From NCBI RefSeq assembly GCF_003967535.1, contig NZ_BIFR01000001.1:1859001-1923000 (forward strand): 64,000 bases of DNA, read 5' to 3'. The notes beneath the pieces were generated by a model. It was not told the DNA's origin and ran no database searches. It saw only the letters and a list, made by a program, of their open reading frames with translations. Below, one piece after another: positions 8,255-17,945 of this stretch. Made by a program: the position numbers and the translations under genes. This DNA comes from Tengunoibacter tsumagoiensis. GTDB lineage: Bacteria > Chloroflexota > Ktedonobacteria > Ktedonobacterales > Ktedonobacteraceae. The first letter of the stretch is position 1, and the number at the start of each line of letters is the position of its first letter.

Positions 8255-10756
8255 TCAGGCTGTAAATTGAAGTCTCCAGCTATTCCCTTGTAGCCTCCAT
8301 TCGGCTGTGCCAGATTGAGCAACAGCAATAATCTGGCCAGTGAAGGTTCTCTGCCAATCCTTAATGGTCATTGTTCCAGGGAACGTCTGTGCTGGCAATT
8401 TTTGTGTGTGCTGTGGTGGCGTCAGCATCAGACAGGTTGGGTGAGCTTTTTGTAAGAGCTCCACCAACTCAGGTGAGACCGTTGTCTCTTGATCGCCGAC
8501 CATCTGTACAATATCAGCTTGCCACAGAGGAGCGAATGATGGGTTAGAGAGCGCCATCAAGGTTTGTTTGCTCTGAGCCCCTGTCCCTAACAGTAGAATA
8601 TGGAGCCCTGGCAGAAGCAAGCGGAGCACGAGACTTCTATCACGGACCTCATCGCTTCCAGCAGGTCCTTGAGCCTGTGGCCAGAGAACCTGTACCAGAG
8701 TTTCATGATCCAGTGAAATGGTCATTCCCTGAGTAACTGGAAGATAATGAAGATTGCGTTCATCTATTGTACGTCGCCAGTGGGCATAGGTTGTAGTTGG
8801 ATGGAGCATTCTGGCATCTATCACCGTTCCAATCTGATAGCGTGTAATAATATCCATCAATCCGGTGATCTGATCCAGGCGAGGTGATGTCAGAATAACC
8901 GCATCAAGAGTATGTTGCCAGGGGAAGAATTGAGGATCGAGAGCCGCAGCCAGAGAACTGCTATCCAGACCGCCATCAATCAAAACAGTTTTATTCTCGG
9001 CTGTGCGGAGAAAAATCGCCTCACCTTGAGCTGGCTGATTGGCGGGGCCAACGGCAAAAAACTGCAGCGTCATGGCATAGTGAGCTGGTTGGAACTGTAT
9101 GCTCAAGAATGTGAGGAGTAAAATGAGAAGTGCCAGACCAATCTGTAGCCTCTTCCATATGCGAGGCGGCCATAGAAGCTTTGTCGATTGCTTTGAAGGA
9201 AGAGTGATTACAGATTGACGGAGAGAGAGTGCAAAGGGAATCAAAGCAAGATAGTAGAGCCATGAGAACGTCAGGTCTAGCGTCTGGACAATGAAATAAG
9301 CCCCTGGTACCTTCGAACTGAAATGAACGATCATCTGGACATACCAGAGGAGGGGCCATGCGATCCAGGCAGCAGGTAGCGCAAAAAGCGGAGTCACTAA
9401 ACCTGCGAGGCTGATCCACAGACCCAATAAGATCAGAGGACTTAAGAGCGGAACCGTCAGCACATTTGCGAGTGGAGCAATGAGTGAGAACTGATGAAAA
9501 GTTAGAGCAAAAATAGGCAGCGTAGCTAACTGAGCGGCCAGCGTTACCGCACTATTCTCCACGATCAAATGGCCGGCAGGCAAACGTTCTAGAGGATGCA
9601 AGAAACGTTGCAACGTTGGTGTAAAGAGAACAATGCCTAAAGTCCCCAAAAAAGAGAGCTGAAAGCCAGTCTCCCAGAGTACAAAGGGATTAAAGCAAGT
9701 GAGCAGGAAAGCGCTGAAAGTCAGAGCCGTATAGACATTGTAAGAGCGTCCCAGGCGAGGAGCAAGGACTAAGACGGCCCCCATCATTCCGGAGCGTAGT
9801 GCTGCTGATCCACTGCCACTAAGAACCGTATAGCCCCCGATACAGAGGAGTTGGAGGAGCGTTGAGAGCCAGCCATGCCAATCGCGCAACGTTGTGCTTG
9901 GAAGCTGTCTTGTGTTGTGTGTCGGGAAGAGCCAGCGGGTACTGCTGGCCACCAGGCCACTCAAGATAGTTATTTTGAAGCCTGAAGGAACAATCATGTG
10001 AGCAGTCCCAGTCACGCCAAAATCAGAGGCAAGTGGTTGGAGCGCGGGCGTGCGAAGCCCTAACACAATGGCGATGAGCAATGCAGCTTCCGGTTGTAGA
10101 AGTGATTGGGTCATTGCAGTTGCCAGGAGAACGCGCAGATGATAGAGCCAGAGCAAGAGAGGGTTTCCACTATTGCCAGTGACTTTCACACGTGGAAAGC
10201 TCATGCTAGCAAAGATGCCAGGCGTATCTGGCATCATAGGTGATTGGAGCTTTCCCTGGAGCTCAACCTCATCACCATAGCTTGCCCCATACGGATCTTC
10301 AAGCGAAGTTCCGAGCGTTTGAACCGTAAGAGAACCATGGACATCCAGCCAGGGAGCCTGAGTGCCTCTAGAAAGAGTATGGGCCTCAACAACAAAACTT
10401 CGGCTGCGCCCCTGCAATTTTGGTTCCTCAAGAACAACACCTCGAATAGTCACCTTCGTTGATCCAATGAACGAAGCGATCTGTTGTGGATCATTGGAGG
10501 GGAGAGCAATGGTATAGCGCCAGGAGCCAGAGAGTAGACAGAACAGCATCAGCAGTAGCCAGCGGCACGCTCGAGAGGGATACACGATCAAGAAAGTGAT
10601 CAGTAGTATCCCCATTCCAGCCAGAAGAAAGAGCGCAGAGAGAGCCAGCCAGGAAGCGATCATCATGCCAACCAACCACATACTACCCAGAACAACCAGC
10701 AACAGCCCCTGAAAAGGGTGTTCAGTTGCCAGCTGCTGTTGCCACCACACTTTCAT
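8255..10756 (-). CDS. comEC: ComEC/Rec2-family DNA uptake channel
   Basis: A polytopic protein of 833 residues from ATG 10756, which has GGGAGG 6 bases upstream; an ATG at 10774 lies ahead of that site. The N-terminal membrane and OB-like region (DUF4131) is followed by the Competence domain with HMIVPSGFKITILSGL, where the family usually has HLIAVSGLNVTI. The C-terminal third is a metallo-beta-lactamase-like domain (FLRTAENKTVLIDGG). The zinc motif THxDxDH is replaced by TSPRLDQ, so metal binding is probably lost. In transformation ComEC carries single-stranded DNA across the membrane. It is downstream of comEA, with a small membrane gene between them. Confidence 0.9.
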   Translation of the reverse strand: MKVWWQQQLATEHPFQGLLLVVLGSMWLVGMMIASWLALSALFLLAGMGILLITFLIVYPSRACRWLLLMLFCLLSGSWRYTIALPSNDPQQIASFIGSTKVTIRGVVLEEPKLQGRSRSFVVEAHTLSRGTQAPWLDVHGSLTVQTLGTSLEDPYGASYGDEVELQGKLQSPMMPDTPGIFASMSFPRVKVTGNSGNPLLLWLYHLRVLLATAMTQSLLQPEAALLIAIVLGLRTPALQPLASDFGVTGTAHMIVPSGFKITILSGLVASSTRWLFPTHNTRQLPSTTLRDWHGWLSTLLQLLCIGGYTVLSGSGSAALRSGMMGAVLVLAPRLGRSYNVYTALTFSAFLLTCFNPFVLWETGFQLSFLGTLGIVLFTPTLQRFLHPLERLPAGHLIVENSAVTLAAQLATLPIFALTFHQFSLIAPLANVLTVPLLSPLILLGLWISLAGLVTPLFALPAAWIAWPLLWYVQMIVHFSSKVPGAYFIVQTLDLTFSWLYYLALIPFALSLRQSVITLPSKQSTKLLWPPRIWKRLQIGLALLILLLTFLSIQFQPAHYAMTLQFFAVGPANQPAQGEAIFLRTAENKTVLIDGGLDSSSLAAALDPQFFPWQHTLDAVILTSPRLDQITGLMDIITRYQIGTVIDARMLHPTTTYAHWRRTIDERNLHYLPVTQGMTISLDHETLVQVLWPQAQGPAGSDEVRDRSLVLRLLLPGLHILLLGTGAQSKQTLMALSNPSFAPLWQADIVQMVGDQETTVSPELVELLQKAHPTCLMLTPPQHTQKLPAQTFPGTMTIKDWQRTFTGQIIAVAQSGTAEWRLQGNSWRLQFTA

Positions 10757-10912
10757 CCCCATCCTCCCAGGCACTTCTAAGACACGATTGTACGATAGAA
10801 TGAACTCCAGACATGGCTGTATGATCGAGTCATTTCGATTTTTAGGCGAGAGAAAAGCGAATAGAGAGTAGATACTATTACAAATTGTCTGTATGAATAA
10901 TCTGATTGGGTA

Positions 10913-11185
10913 CTAATGAGGGACGGATTGAATGACCAGACCTGTAAAATGCATAGCGCTATAGATGCCGATCCCTATTCCCAGGATCATCCCTGAAAGA
11001 GTCCCCAACTGGCGACCAATGCGTCCACCTTTTGTAAGGCTTTCATCCAGCGAATTAGCGACCAGCCATCCCAGCAGTATCCCGATGAGCCGACCGGCCA
11101 GGACACCAACAGCCAATCCGAGGAGAATACAGATTACCCAGATCACAATATCGAGAATTGAGAGCAGACCCCCTGAGATAGTCAT
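10913..11185 (-). CDS. Small glycine-rich membrane protein in the com operon
   Basis: A 90-residue protein with two hydrophobic segments (about 8-43, ILDIVIWVICILLGLAVGVLAG and following; and 62-80, LSGMILGIGIGIYSAM) and a short polar loop NSLDESLTKGGRIGRQ. No family is recognised. Its ATG overlaps the comEA stop in an ATGA (11182-11185), so the two are translationally coupled. That placement between comEA and comEC suggests a role in DNA uptake or simply shared expression; this is inference. The glycine-zipper-like segments could oligomerise. Confidence 0.75.
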   Translation of the reverse strand: MTISGGLLSILDIVIWVICILLGLAVGVLAGRLIGILLGWLVANSLDESLTKGGRIGRQLGTLSGMILGIGIGIYSAMHFTGLVIQSVPH

Positions 11186-11976
11186 GTAACAGTCACCATC
11201 CCTTGTATTTTTGTATAAATGGTTTTACTTACAACTTGCAACAATTGATCTACGGATGTAAAAGGTCCATGTTGCACACGATAATTAATAATGGTCTGTG
11301 CTGTGCGGCTGCTAAGGTGGAGCCGCTGACGTAATTCATCGGAACTGGCGCTATTGATATTGACCAGTTGGCCAGGAGAGCCATCCGACGTAGTGGTTGG
11401 GACAGTCGCTGTACCACTCATAAGACTGACAGGAGGGGTCTCACCGATGTGGGGAACATAGACCTCCTGCCCATCGATTAGGCGAGCTGCCAGATTAATC
11501 ATTGCCAGATTAGCCGACGAAAGAGGTCCTCCAGCCGCTTGAAGCAATTGATAGACACGAGCATTGGTCATCAGAGTGTAAACGCCTGGATGCAGGACTG
11601 CTCCAGCCACATACGCCTGGATATCACCTGTTGTGGTATGTGGTGTCTCTACCGAAGGCGTTGTGTTGAACATTGTCGATGGATTATTCTGGGCTGAGAG
11701 AGAACTGGGCGTTGTAGCTGTTGTGGGATGCCATATGATATAGAGCACCACAGCCAGAGCCAGGATGATACCACTAATCAGGAGCCGTCGTCGCAAAGGT
11801 ACCTGTTTGCGTGGAGACGGCTCAAGAGTTTCGTGAGCAGCAAGAGGTGGAGGATCAACAACAGGTGGTGTAATGGGCGTCAATGAGACAGCAGGAAAAG
11901 GTGCCGTTTGTTGTTGTGAGAGATGGAACTGGCGCAAATTAAAGCTTTTACGCTGTTCTGTCGGCACTGTAGCCAT
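11182..11976 (-). CDS. comEA: ComEA-like DNA receptor (SLBB + helix-hairpin-helix)
   Basis: A 264-residue membrane-anchored DNA-binding protein. The start is ATG 11976, which has GGAGGAGGGAG just upstream; the first possible ATG (12006) lies ahead of it. A cytoplasmic Pro-rich segment is followed by one transmembrane helix (RRRLLISGIILALAVVLYIIW), a low-complexity Ser/Thr linker, an SLBB domain (DIQAYVAGAVLHPGVYTL through DGQEVYVPHI) and a C-terminal HhH pair (VNINSASSDELRQRL and FTSVDQLLQV). ComEA binds incoming duplex DNA outside the membrane and passes it to ComEC, which is encoded downstream in the same operon. Confidence 0.9.
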   Translation of the reverse strand: MATVPTEQRKSFNLRQFHLSQQQTAPFPAVSLTPITPPVVDPPPLAAHETLEPSPRKQVPLRRRLLISGIILALAVVLYIIWHPTTATTPSSLSAQNNPSTMFNTTPSVETPHTTTGDIQAYVAGAVLHPGVYTLMTNARVYQLLQAAGGPLSSANLAMINLAARLIDGQEVYVPHIGETPPVSLMSGTATVPTTTSDGSPGQLVNINSASSDELRQRLHLSSRTAQTIINYRVQHGPFTSVDQLLQVVSKTIYTKIQGMVTVT

Positions 11977-12277
11977 AGCTCCCTCCTCCACTAAATACTT
12001 CGACACTCAAAGAGTACTGTAATGAATCATAGATATCAATACTTAAAATTTATGATTTCGAATAGATTCGCATAAATAAGTATGGTGCTCCGCTAGAGTG
12101 GTCTGCAAAAAGCAGATATGGAAAAAAAGGTTACATAATTTTCCAGTTCTGGCTCTTGTGACTCGTCTACAATATGATTTCACGAACAAAGTGAACTTGC
12201 CTCTTTTCTTTATCTGGGTACGGAGCTTGTATCGCTCAAAAAAAGTCGTAAAAAACAAGGAAGTTGGGGAAAAACAG
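11977..12277. other. Divergent spacer (301 bp)
   Basis: This holds the promoters for the comEA operon (leftward) and the DUF4397 gene (rightward). The rightward reading frame runs back to 12098, but the extra 60 residues are basic, low-quality sequence before the signal peptide. No clear consensus promoter was found. Confidence 0.35.
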
Positions 12278-13024
12278 ATGATTAAAAAGACTCTTCTCTC
12301 ACTTGGTGTATTGACATTCGTGTTTCTCGCATTTTTTGCGAATATTGGTGTCCAGCCAGCCCGAGCTGCTGGTAAGGCGGCCCCTCTTTCATTCTCGGAC
12401 AAGGTGTATCCTACCTATGTCGTGCATGGGATTCCTGGTGTGCCAGTCGATGTCTATGTCAATAAAAAGTTGATGTTGTCTAATTTTCAGCCTGGAACGA
12501 CGGCTGGTCCCTTTAACCTGCCGACCGGTTTCTATGTCATTGCGCTCTACCCTGTAGGAGCTAATCCCGCAACGACCGCTGCTATTGTAAACACGCCAGT
12601 AGGAATTCTGTCCTCGCTTAACCCAACCTCGATTGTGGCCCGGCTGGATGGCCGAGGCAAACCAACGTTGCAAGCGATCCAGGAGAGTAATGATTTCGTT
12701 ATCTTTCCGGGCGAGGGAATGGTTGCCGTTCGTGATGCATCCAATGGTGGTTTCACCTATCTGCAAGGGTGTGTCAATCCAGTTGGTACAACATCGAGCT
12801 TCTTCCCAACAGTAGGTAGCCTGGGTCAATATTTCCGCGCTGGACAATATGAAGTGCGGCTCTTTGACTTTGGTGCTACGGATTGTTCAAAAAAGCCTCT
12901 ACTGAGTACAATTGTGACCGTCACTGAGGGTGTGAACATCAATGTCTATGCTGTTGGTGATAAGAATGCTGGAACGTTACAAGTCATAACATCCTCAATT
13001 GAGGATGAGGGGAACCGTTTCTAA
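12278..13024 (+). CDS. Secreted DUF4397-domain protein
   Basis: A 248-residue exported protein. ATG 12278 opens MIKKTLLSLGVLTFVFLAFF, a signal peptide with a likely cleavage after ARA near residue 30. The remainder matches the DUF4397 pattern: YVVHGIPGVPVDVYVNKKL, FNLPTGFYVIALYPVGANP and a second weaker repeat near FRAGQYEVRLFDFGATDCSKK. DUF4397 proteins are extracellular beta-sandwich proteins of unknown role, often several per genome in Actinobacteria and Chloroflexota. A rho-independent terminator follows. It is a single-gene unit. Confidence 0.85.
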   Translation: MIKKTLLSLGVLTFVFLAFFANIGVQPARAAGKAAPLSFSDKVYPTYVVHGIPGVPVDVYVNKKLMLSNFQPGTTAGPFNLPTGFYVIALYPVGANPATTAAIVNTPVGILSSLNPTSIVARLDGRGKPTLQAIQESNDFVIFPGEGMVAVRDASNGGFTYLQGCVNPVGTTSSFFPTVGSLGQYFRAGQYEVRLFDFGATDCSKKPLLSTIVTVTEGVNINVYAVGDKNAGTLQVITSSIEDEGNRF

Positions 13025-13160
13025 CCTGTCTGGTGATCTATGTTTCATGGTGTCCATTCATGTATTCCTGTGTGTCTTCTGCCGTAGATAGAGAGTACAA
13101 GGCATGTCGAACCGTACAACCTTCATTTTCTTTCTCTTCACGAGAGAGAGAAGAGGGATG

Positions 13161-13203
13161 GAGAGGCCCTGCAACCGTTACAAGGTTACAGGGCTTTTCT
13201 CTT
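13161..13203 (+). terminator. Terminator of the DUF4397 gene
   Basis: GCCCTGCAACC (13166-13176) pairs with GGTTACAGGGC (13184-13194) with one mismatch, and flanking GAGA/TCTC extends the stem. TTTT follows. Confidence 0.8.
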
Positions 13204-13288
13204 CTATTTGAAGTGCGTGGTGTATTCCTTAAAAACTAGCTCTAAGGGATGTTGTTTTGCTGTGGTGTAATCTGGCTTGAGATGCGAC

Positions 13289-13317
13289 TTGAGAAAGCTT
13301 GACGAATATGGTATAAT
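13289..13317 (+). promoter_or_regulatory. Strong sigma-70-type promoter of tRNA-Arg
   Basis: TTGAGA (13289-13294) and a perfect TATAAT (13312-13317) are separated by exactly 17 bp. Transcription would start a few bases before the tRNA at 13328. Confidence 0.85.
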
Positions 13318-13327
13318 CGCTTATGAA

Positions 13328-13399
13328 GTTCCCGTAGCTCAGTGGATAGAGCACCGGTCTCCGGAACCGGTGGCGCTGGTTCGATTCCAGTCGGGAACA
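13328..13399 (+). tRNA. tRNA-Arg (anticodon CCG)
   Basis: A cloverleaf is readable. The acceptor stem GTTCCCG (13328-13334) pairs with CGGGAAC (13392-13398), followed by discriminator A. The D arm contains AGCTCAGTGGATAGAGC. The anticodon stem CCGGT/ACCGG encloses loop CTCCGGA with anticodon CCG, which reads CGG (Arg). The T arm is GCTGG-TTCGATT-CCAGT. CCA is not encoded. A strong promoter precedes it and a terminator follows. Confidence 0.97.
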
Positions 13400-13408
13400 C
13401 TCCACAAG

Positions 13409-13432
13409 CCCGCCTCGCAGGCGGGTTATTTT
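13409..13432 (+). terminator. Terminator of tRNA-Arg
   Basis: CCCGCCT (13409-13415) and AGGCGGG (13419-13425) form a GC-rich stem with loop CGC, followed by TTATTTTTT. Confidence 0.9.
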
Positions 13433-13484
13433 TTGCCCCGCTCCCCGAGATGCTCGGTTGACAGTAACGTCGCCAGACAGTCCT

Positions 13485-13568
13485 GGACTGCAGTGTATTG
13501 AGCAGATTTATCGCCTCTTTTTGTAGCAATGGTAGTACATGTGAATAGGTATTCAGGGTCATTTCTGT
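13485..13568 (-). pseudogene. Remnant of a phage-type integrase C-terminus
   Basis: Read leftward, 28 codons give TEMTLNTYSHVLPLLQKEAINLLNTLQS. This closely matches the end of phage-type tyrosine integrases, where the active-site Tyr sits in TLxTYSHVLPxxQxEAA. No upstream integrase sequence (HxLR, LGH) is found in any frame nearby and no start is plausible, so this is a decayed fragment. It lies within 90 bp of tRNA-Arg, a usual integration target. It therefore marks a former integrative element. Confidence 0.65.
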
Positions 13569-13652
13569 GTAGAAAGCAACGAGCACGAAGGAAGAAGCCG
13601 ATCTTCTGATATACATCTCAAAAACAGCCTACTTTTGATGAAGGAGATATCA

Positions 13653-15446
13653 ATGACAGCACTTGACTCTCATTCTCGCTCTGTAGCACAATCTCGGATC
13701 ACTATGCGACAGTATACATCATTACTGATAACCTATTTACAACCCCAATGGAAAAGAGTCGCCATAATGATTCTTTTTTTATTTACGAGCATTGGTCTGC
13801 AATTGTTAAATCCGCAAATACTTCGTGTATTTATCGACACCGCTCAGAGAAATACCGATATCTGGGTACTGACACGTATCGGGTGTATTTTTCTGGCTGT
13901 AGCGATTGGTGGACGGATAGTCGCTGCCTTTGCCAATTACTGGAGTCAGAATGTCAGTTTATATGCAACGAACCTCTTACGCGCAGATCTTGCTGAACAT
14001 TGTTTGAGGCTTGACCGCTCATTTTACATGAAATATAGTCCAGGTGAACTCATTGAGCGGGTTGATGGTGATATTAATGGTCTTAGCAGTTTTTTCTCTC
14101 AGTTTGTTGTGCGCATTCTAGGGAGCGGACTGTTTATCGTCGGTATACTTGTGCTGGTCACATGGCAATACCCCTGGATCGGCATGGTATTGATCGTCTA
14201 TATGCTGCTTGGGTTGACCCTCTTCACGCGCCTCCAGAAAGTAGGCAAATCAGCATATAAAAATTCCAGACAAGCCAAAGCTAACATGAGTGGTTTCTGG
14301 GGAGAAGCACTGGGAAGTCTAGAAGATATGGCAGTCAATGGCGGCGCGAATTACATTTTACATCGCTATTTTACACTTCAGCGCCAGGAGCGCAAGGCAG
14401 ATGTGCGCAGTGAGGTCTACTGGTCCTCTTACGAAGGAATCTGTGAACTCTTTTTTACTTCCTGCACTGTGCTGGTGCTGGTGATGGCCGCCTACCTTTT
14501 TACGCAAGGTGTCTTAAGCATCGGAGCAATCGTTCTACTCCTGAGCTATGCCACGCAGTTGCTGACGAACACTTTTGATATTACTGATCAGCTAGATACT
14601 TTACAGCGGGCAACTGCCAGTATTGAGCGGATCAACGAACTCTATCATACGAAAAGCAAAGTACAGGATGGGCCTGGAGTGGATTTTCCTGCTGGCCCGC
14701 TCGCTATCACCTTTGAAGATGTTTCATTTGAGTACGAGCCTGATCAGCCAGTGCTTCAGCATCTCTCTTTTTCAGCGAAACCCGGTGAATTGATTGGGGT
14801 CATTGGCCGAACGGGGAGTGGCAAAACCACCATTGCACGTTTGCTCTTACGATTTTATGATCCAACAAGTGGCGTCATCAAACTCGGTGCCCAGAATGTA
14901 TGTGATGCTCACATCGACGATTTGCGTGAGCGGATTGGGATTGTGACGCAAGATGTGCAGCTGCTCCAGGCCAGCTTGCGCGATAATATTACGCTCTTTG
15001 ATCCGTCAATCGATGACACCCGTATTCTTGAAGCCATTTATGCGCTCGGATTGGAGACCTGGCTTGACGCCCTACCCGCAGGGCTTGACACAAAACTTTC
15101 TAGCGATGGTATGGGTGTATCAGCAGGAGAGGCTCAATTATTGGCATGTGTGCGTGTCTTTCTCCGTGACCCACAACTCTTGATCTTTGATGAGGCCACG
15201 TCTCGGCTCGATCCAGCAACAGAAGAATTGGTTACGCATGCTATGCTGCGTCTGTTCGATAATCGTACAGGTATTGTAATAGCGCACCGCCTTGCTACTA
15301 TCGCACACGTCCATCATATCATGGTCCTGCACGCGGGACAGATCGTAGAATTTGGGCCACGGAGTGAATTAGCTGCCAGTTCAACATCGCGCTACGCTCA
15401 GCTTTTGCACATGATGGATTCAGACTCAGAGGAGGTGTTGCTATGA
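13653..15446 (+). CDS. ABC exporter half-transporter 1 (non-canonical signature)
   Basis: A 597-residue ABC half-transporter. The start is ATG 13653, with AAGGAG 6 bases upstream. Six transmembrane helices (about 25-320) precede the ATPase domain with Walker [11 protein letters not shown]-loop VTQDVQ and Walker [10 protein letters not shown] with the catalytic Glu, and H-loop VIAHRL. The signature is VSAGEAQ in place of LSGGQ. It overlaps the next gene by ATGA (15443-15446), so both are coupled. In the heterodimer its Walker motifs would pair with the partner's LSGGQ signature to form the active ATP site. The substrate is unknown; lipid, drug or peptide export are all possible. Confidence 0.88.
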   Translation: MTALDSHSRSVAQSRITMRQYTSLLITYLQPQWKRVAIMILFLFTSIGLQLLNPQILRVFIDTAQRNTDIWVLTRIGCIFLAVAIGGRIVAAFANYWSQNVSLYATNLLRADLAEHCLRLDRSFYMKYSPGELIERVDGDINGLSSFFSQFVVRILGSGLFIVGILVLVTWQYPWIGMVLIVYMLLGLTLFTRLQKVGKSAYKNSRQAKANMSGFWGEALGSLEDMAVNGGANYILHRYFTLQRQERKADVRSEVYWSSYEGICELFFTSCTVLVLVMAAYLFTQGVLSIGAIVLLLSYATQLLTNTFDITDQLDTLQRATASIERINELYHTKSKVQDGPGVDFPAGPLAITFEDVSFEYEPDQPVLQHLSFSAKPGELIGVIGRTGSGKTTIARLLLRFYDPTSGVIKLGAQNVCDAHIDDLRERIGIVTQDVQLLQASLRDNITLFDPSIDDTRILEAIYALGLETWLDALPAGLDTKLSSDGMGVSAGEAQLLACVRVFLRDPQLLIFDEATSRLDPATEELVTHAMLRLFDNRTGIVIAHRLATIAHVHHIMVLHAGQIVEFGPRSELAASSTSRYAQLLHMMDSDSEEVLL

Positions 15447-17236
15447 AAACCTGGGTACTGTTATGGAAGATCCTGAGATTCGCTCCTCGAAGCTATACGG
15501 TAAGCTTTTTGTTGCAGTTTCCACGCTGTCTGCTCGTCCTGATACCAGGATTGCTCGTACAGCAGATAGTAGATGGCCTGTCACATGGCATGAAGATTGG
15601 ACCAAACTTCTGGAGTTTAATCGCTATCGTCCTTGGCGCATCCCTTGGTCGTGCGCTAACGGTTCCGGTCGCTATTGTGAGCGAGCGCTCCACAATGTAC
15701 GAGGGATGTACATTGATGCGTAAAAACATTGTGAAGTATATCTTGGATCAGCCAGCGGCAAAAGCGCTCTCACATGATACCGGAGAGATTATGAACCGCT
15801 TGCAATGGGATACGTTCCGCATTCCATTTTTCTTGACAATCTTTTTGTTTTTTTGTGTTGGCCTGTTCCAATTTGCGGCGGCAGTGATTATTATGGCTCG
15901 TGCCAGTATCCTCTTAACCGTGATTGCGTTAGGACCAATCGTTCTGGGCAATGTCGTCGTCTATATATTTGGAAAGAAAACAGAGCACTTCCGACGCGCA
16001 AATAATGAGGCGTCCGATAGGGTAAGCAGTTTTCTCATGGAGATTTTTAAGTCTGCACAGGTTATCCAGGTAACAGGGTCGACTCGGCATATTATAAAGC
16101 ATTTCAAAGACTTAAATGATCGAAGACGACAGACCTCTTTAAGTGAAGACCTTTTTCTCAATACGGTCCTGGGTGTCTTTGATACTGGTATGTCGTCCCT
16201 GAGCACTGGATGTATTCTATTGTTAGCGGGAAGCTACTTAAAATCTGGCCAATTTACCGTGGGGAACTTTACCTTATTTGTGACATACTTGCCATTCATT
16301 GCCTCTCTTATCAGTCAGTGTATGGGATTGGTTACGCATTATCGCCAGGTAAAGGTGGCTCATGAGCGTTTAACAACCTTATTGGATGACCCATCGGGTC
16401 AAGCATTGGTCGCTTATGGGCCTATCTATCTACGGGGCTCGCTACCAACTATAGAGCTTCCGGTGAAAACAAGAGAGGATGTTTTGCAGCAGTTAGAAGT
16501 GCGTAACCTCTCCTGTACCTATAAAGATGGAACGTGTGGTATTGCCAATATCTCATTTAGTATTTGTCAAGGGCAACTTGTCGTTATCACTGGACGGATT
16601 GGCGCAGGAAAAACAACGCTACTTCGTGCGCTGCTTGGTTTGTTGGACCGTGAGGGTGGGGAAATGTATTGGAATGGCAGGTTAATTACCGATCCAGCGC
16701 GCTTTTTTCTTCCACCACGTTGTGCCTACACTCCCCAAACTCCCCATCTGTTCAGCACCACGATAGCAGAAAATATCTCTTTAGGGGTAGATTTTGACCA
16801 GACAGTGGTGAATACTGCAGTGAAAACAGTTGCGCTTGAAAGGGATCTGGCGACATTCATTGAGGATGTAGAAACGGTGATTGGTCCTCGTGGTATCAGG
16901 CTATCTGGGGGCCAGATGCATCGTGTTGCAGCCGCACGCATGTTCGTGCGAACACCAGAGTTGCTGGTGTTCGATGATCTTTCCAGTGCACTCGACGTTG
17001 AAACGGAGAGGGAACTCTGGCAAAACATTTTTGAAAAGGGTCAAGAATCAGCTTCCTCTCTGGCTGGCGATCATCCACGTGTAAATACTTGTCTGGTCGT
17101 CTCTCATCGTCGATCCGTGTTGCGTCGTGCCGATCAGATCATTGTCTTGAAAGATGGGCAGATAGAAGCAGTTGGTCCTTTGCAGGAACTGCTCACAATA
17201 TCAGAAGAGATGAAAATGTTGTGGGGTGAAGCGTAA
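15443..17236 (+). CDS. ABC exporter half-transporter 2 (Walker B Asp-Asp)
   Basis: A 597-residue partner. The membrane domain is followed by an ATPase domain with Walker [11 protein letters not shown]-loop YTPQTPHLF, canonical LSGGQ signature ([14 protein letters not shown]) and Walker [13 protein letters not shown], where Asp replaces the usual catalytic Glu. The H-loop His is present (VVSHRRS). Its own ATP site, completed by the partner's VSAGE signature, should therefore be the degenerate one. This is the arrangement of heterodimeric exporters such as TM287/288 and BmrCD. It is translated from the overlapping ATG of the first gene. Confidence 0.88.
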   Translation: MKTWVLLWKILRFAPRSYTVSFLLQFPRCLLVLIPGLLVQQIVDGLSHGMKIGPNFWSLIAIVLGASLGRALTVPVAIVSERSTMYEGCTLMRKNIVKYILDQPAAKALSHDTGEIMNRLQWDTFRIPFFLTIFLFFCVGLFQFAAAVIIMARASILLTVIALGPIVLGNVVVYIFGKKTEHFRRANNEASDRVSSFLMEIFKSAQVIQVTGSTRHIIKHFKDLNDRRRQTSLSEDLFLNTVLGVFDTGMSSLSTGCILLLAGSYLKSGQFTVGNFTLFVTYLPFIASLISQCMGLVTHYRQVKVAHERLTTLLDDPSGQALVAYGPIYLRGSLPTIELPVKTREDVLQQLEVRNLSCTYKDGTCGIANISFSICQGQLVVITGRIGAGKTTLLRALLGLLDREGGEMYWNGRLITDPARFFLPPRCAYTPQTPHLFSTTIAENISLGVDFDQTVVNTAVKTVALERDLATFIEDVETVIGPRGIRLSGGQMHRVAAARMFVRTPELLVFDDLSSALDVETERELWQNIFEKGQESASSLAGDHPRVNTCLVVSHRRSVLRRADQIIVLKDGQIEAVGPLQELLTISEEMKMLWGEA

Positions 17237-17945
17237 TCCTTTAAGATATTCCAGTCAGGTGCCCAATTGAGCCAGGAATAACTCAGCAATAAGAGAGGCG
17301 AGAAGGGTTTTTTGACATCGTGCAGTCATGTAAAAGTGATTGTCAGGCCTGTCGCCACTCTCTTTTGCTCTTCTATGCTTTCATTAGATAAGATAAAGGC
17401 AGATTCGCTATCCTGTGGCAAAAATCATATGCTGGTCAAATTCATTGTAATGTTTCATGAAAAGTGTATAATAGAGTAACTTGAACTGCATTACATACAT
17501 TTTTTAGAGAGAGCCAGAAAGCTACGAAATGTAGGGGAGGAGAGAGACGAAATAGCATCTTTCATTATCGCGTGTTATACTTCTACCAGAACACTTCTCC
17601 ATTGAATGCAGGTTTGTAACAGAGGCTTCACCACTTAAAGGCTTAATCAGAGCCGATCAAAAAACCATTAATGCAAACGACCAACAATCCTCCTCAAGCA
17701 ATTTTCACGTTTTATCTGTAGCACCAACCATCCCAGGCATGAAGCACTGAAGCTTTTCATGAAGCAAACCACCGTTGGCCAGTTCGGGTTTCTCATCTCA
17801 GTGGTCGAAACATGAATGGAAGAGGATCGAGCTTTGAGTACGGTGCTGATCAACTTCCAGGTCCCATCCAGGCTTATTCCAGGTCTTATAGATGCAGCCA
17901 GCGCTGTTTGCAGGCATAGATAGGGTACATATTTAGGAGCAGCAT
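17237..17945. other. 709-bp spacer forming the mgtA leader region
   Basis: No gene is recognised. The spacer contains a good promoter at 17445-17472, so the mRNA would carry about 465 untranslated bases before the ATG at 17946. I looked for the core of the M-box Mg2+ riboswitch and for the yybP-ykoY core and did not see either. A leftward frame over 17668-18174 has no recognisable family and overlaps the ATPase start. Confidence 0.5.
17445..17472 (+). promoter_or_regulatory. Promoter of the Mg2+ ATPase gene
   Basis: TTGTAA (17445-17450) and TATAAT (17467-17472) are separated by 16 bp. The start would be near 17479. Confidence 0.6.

Noticed and set aside
17479..17945. M-box or yybP-ykoY riboswitch before the Mg2+ ATPase
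   Set aside because: The conserved cores were not found by eye; a covariance search would decide this.
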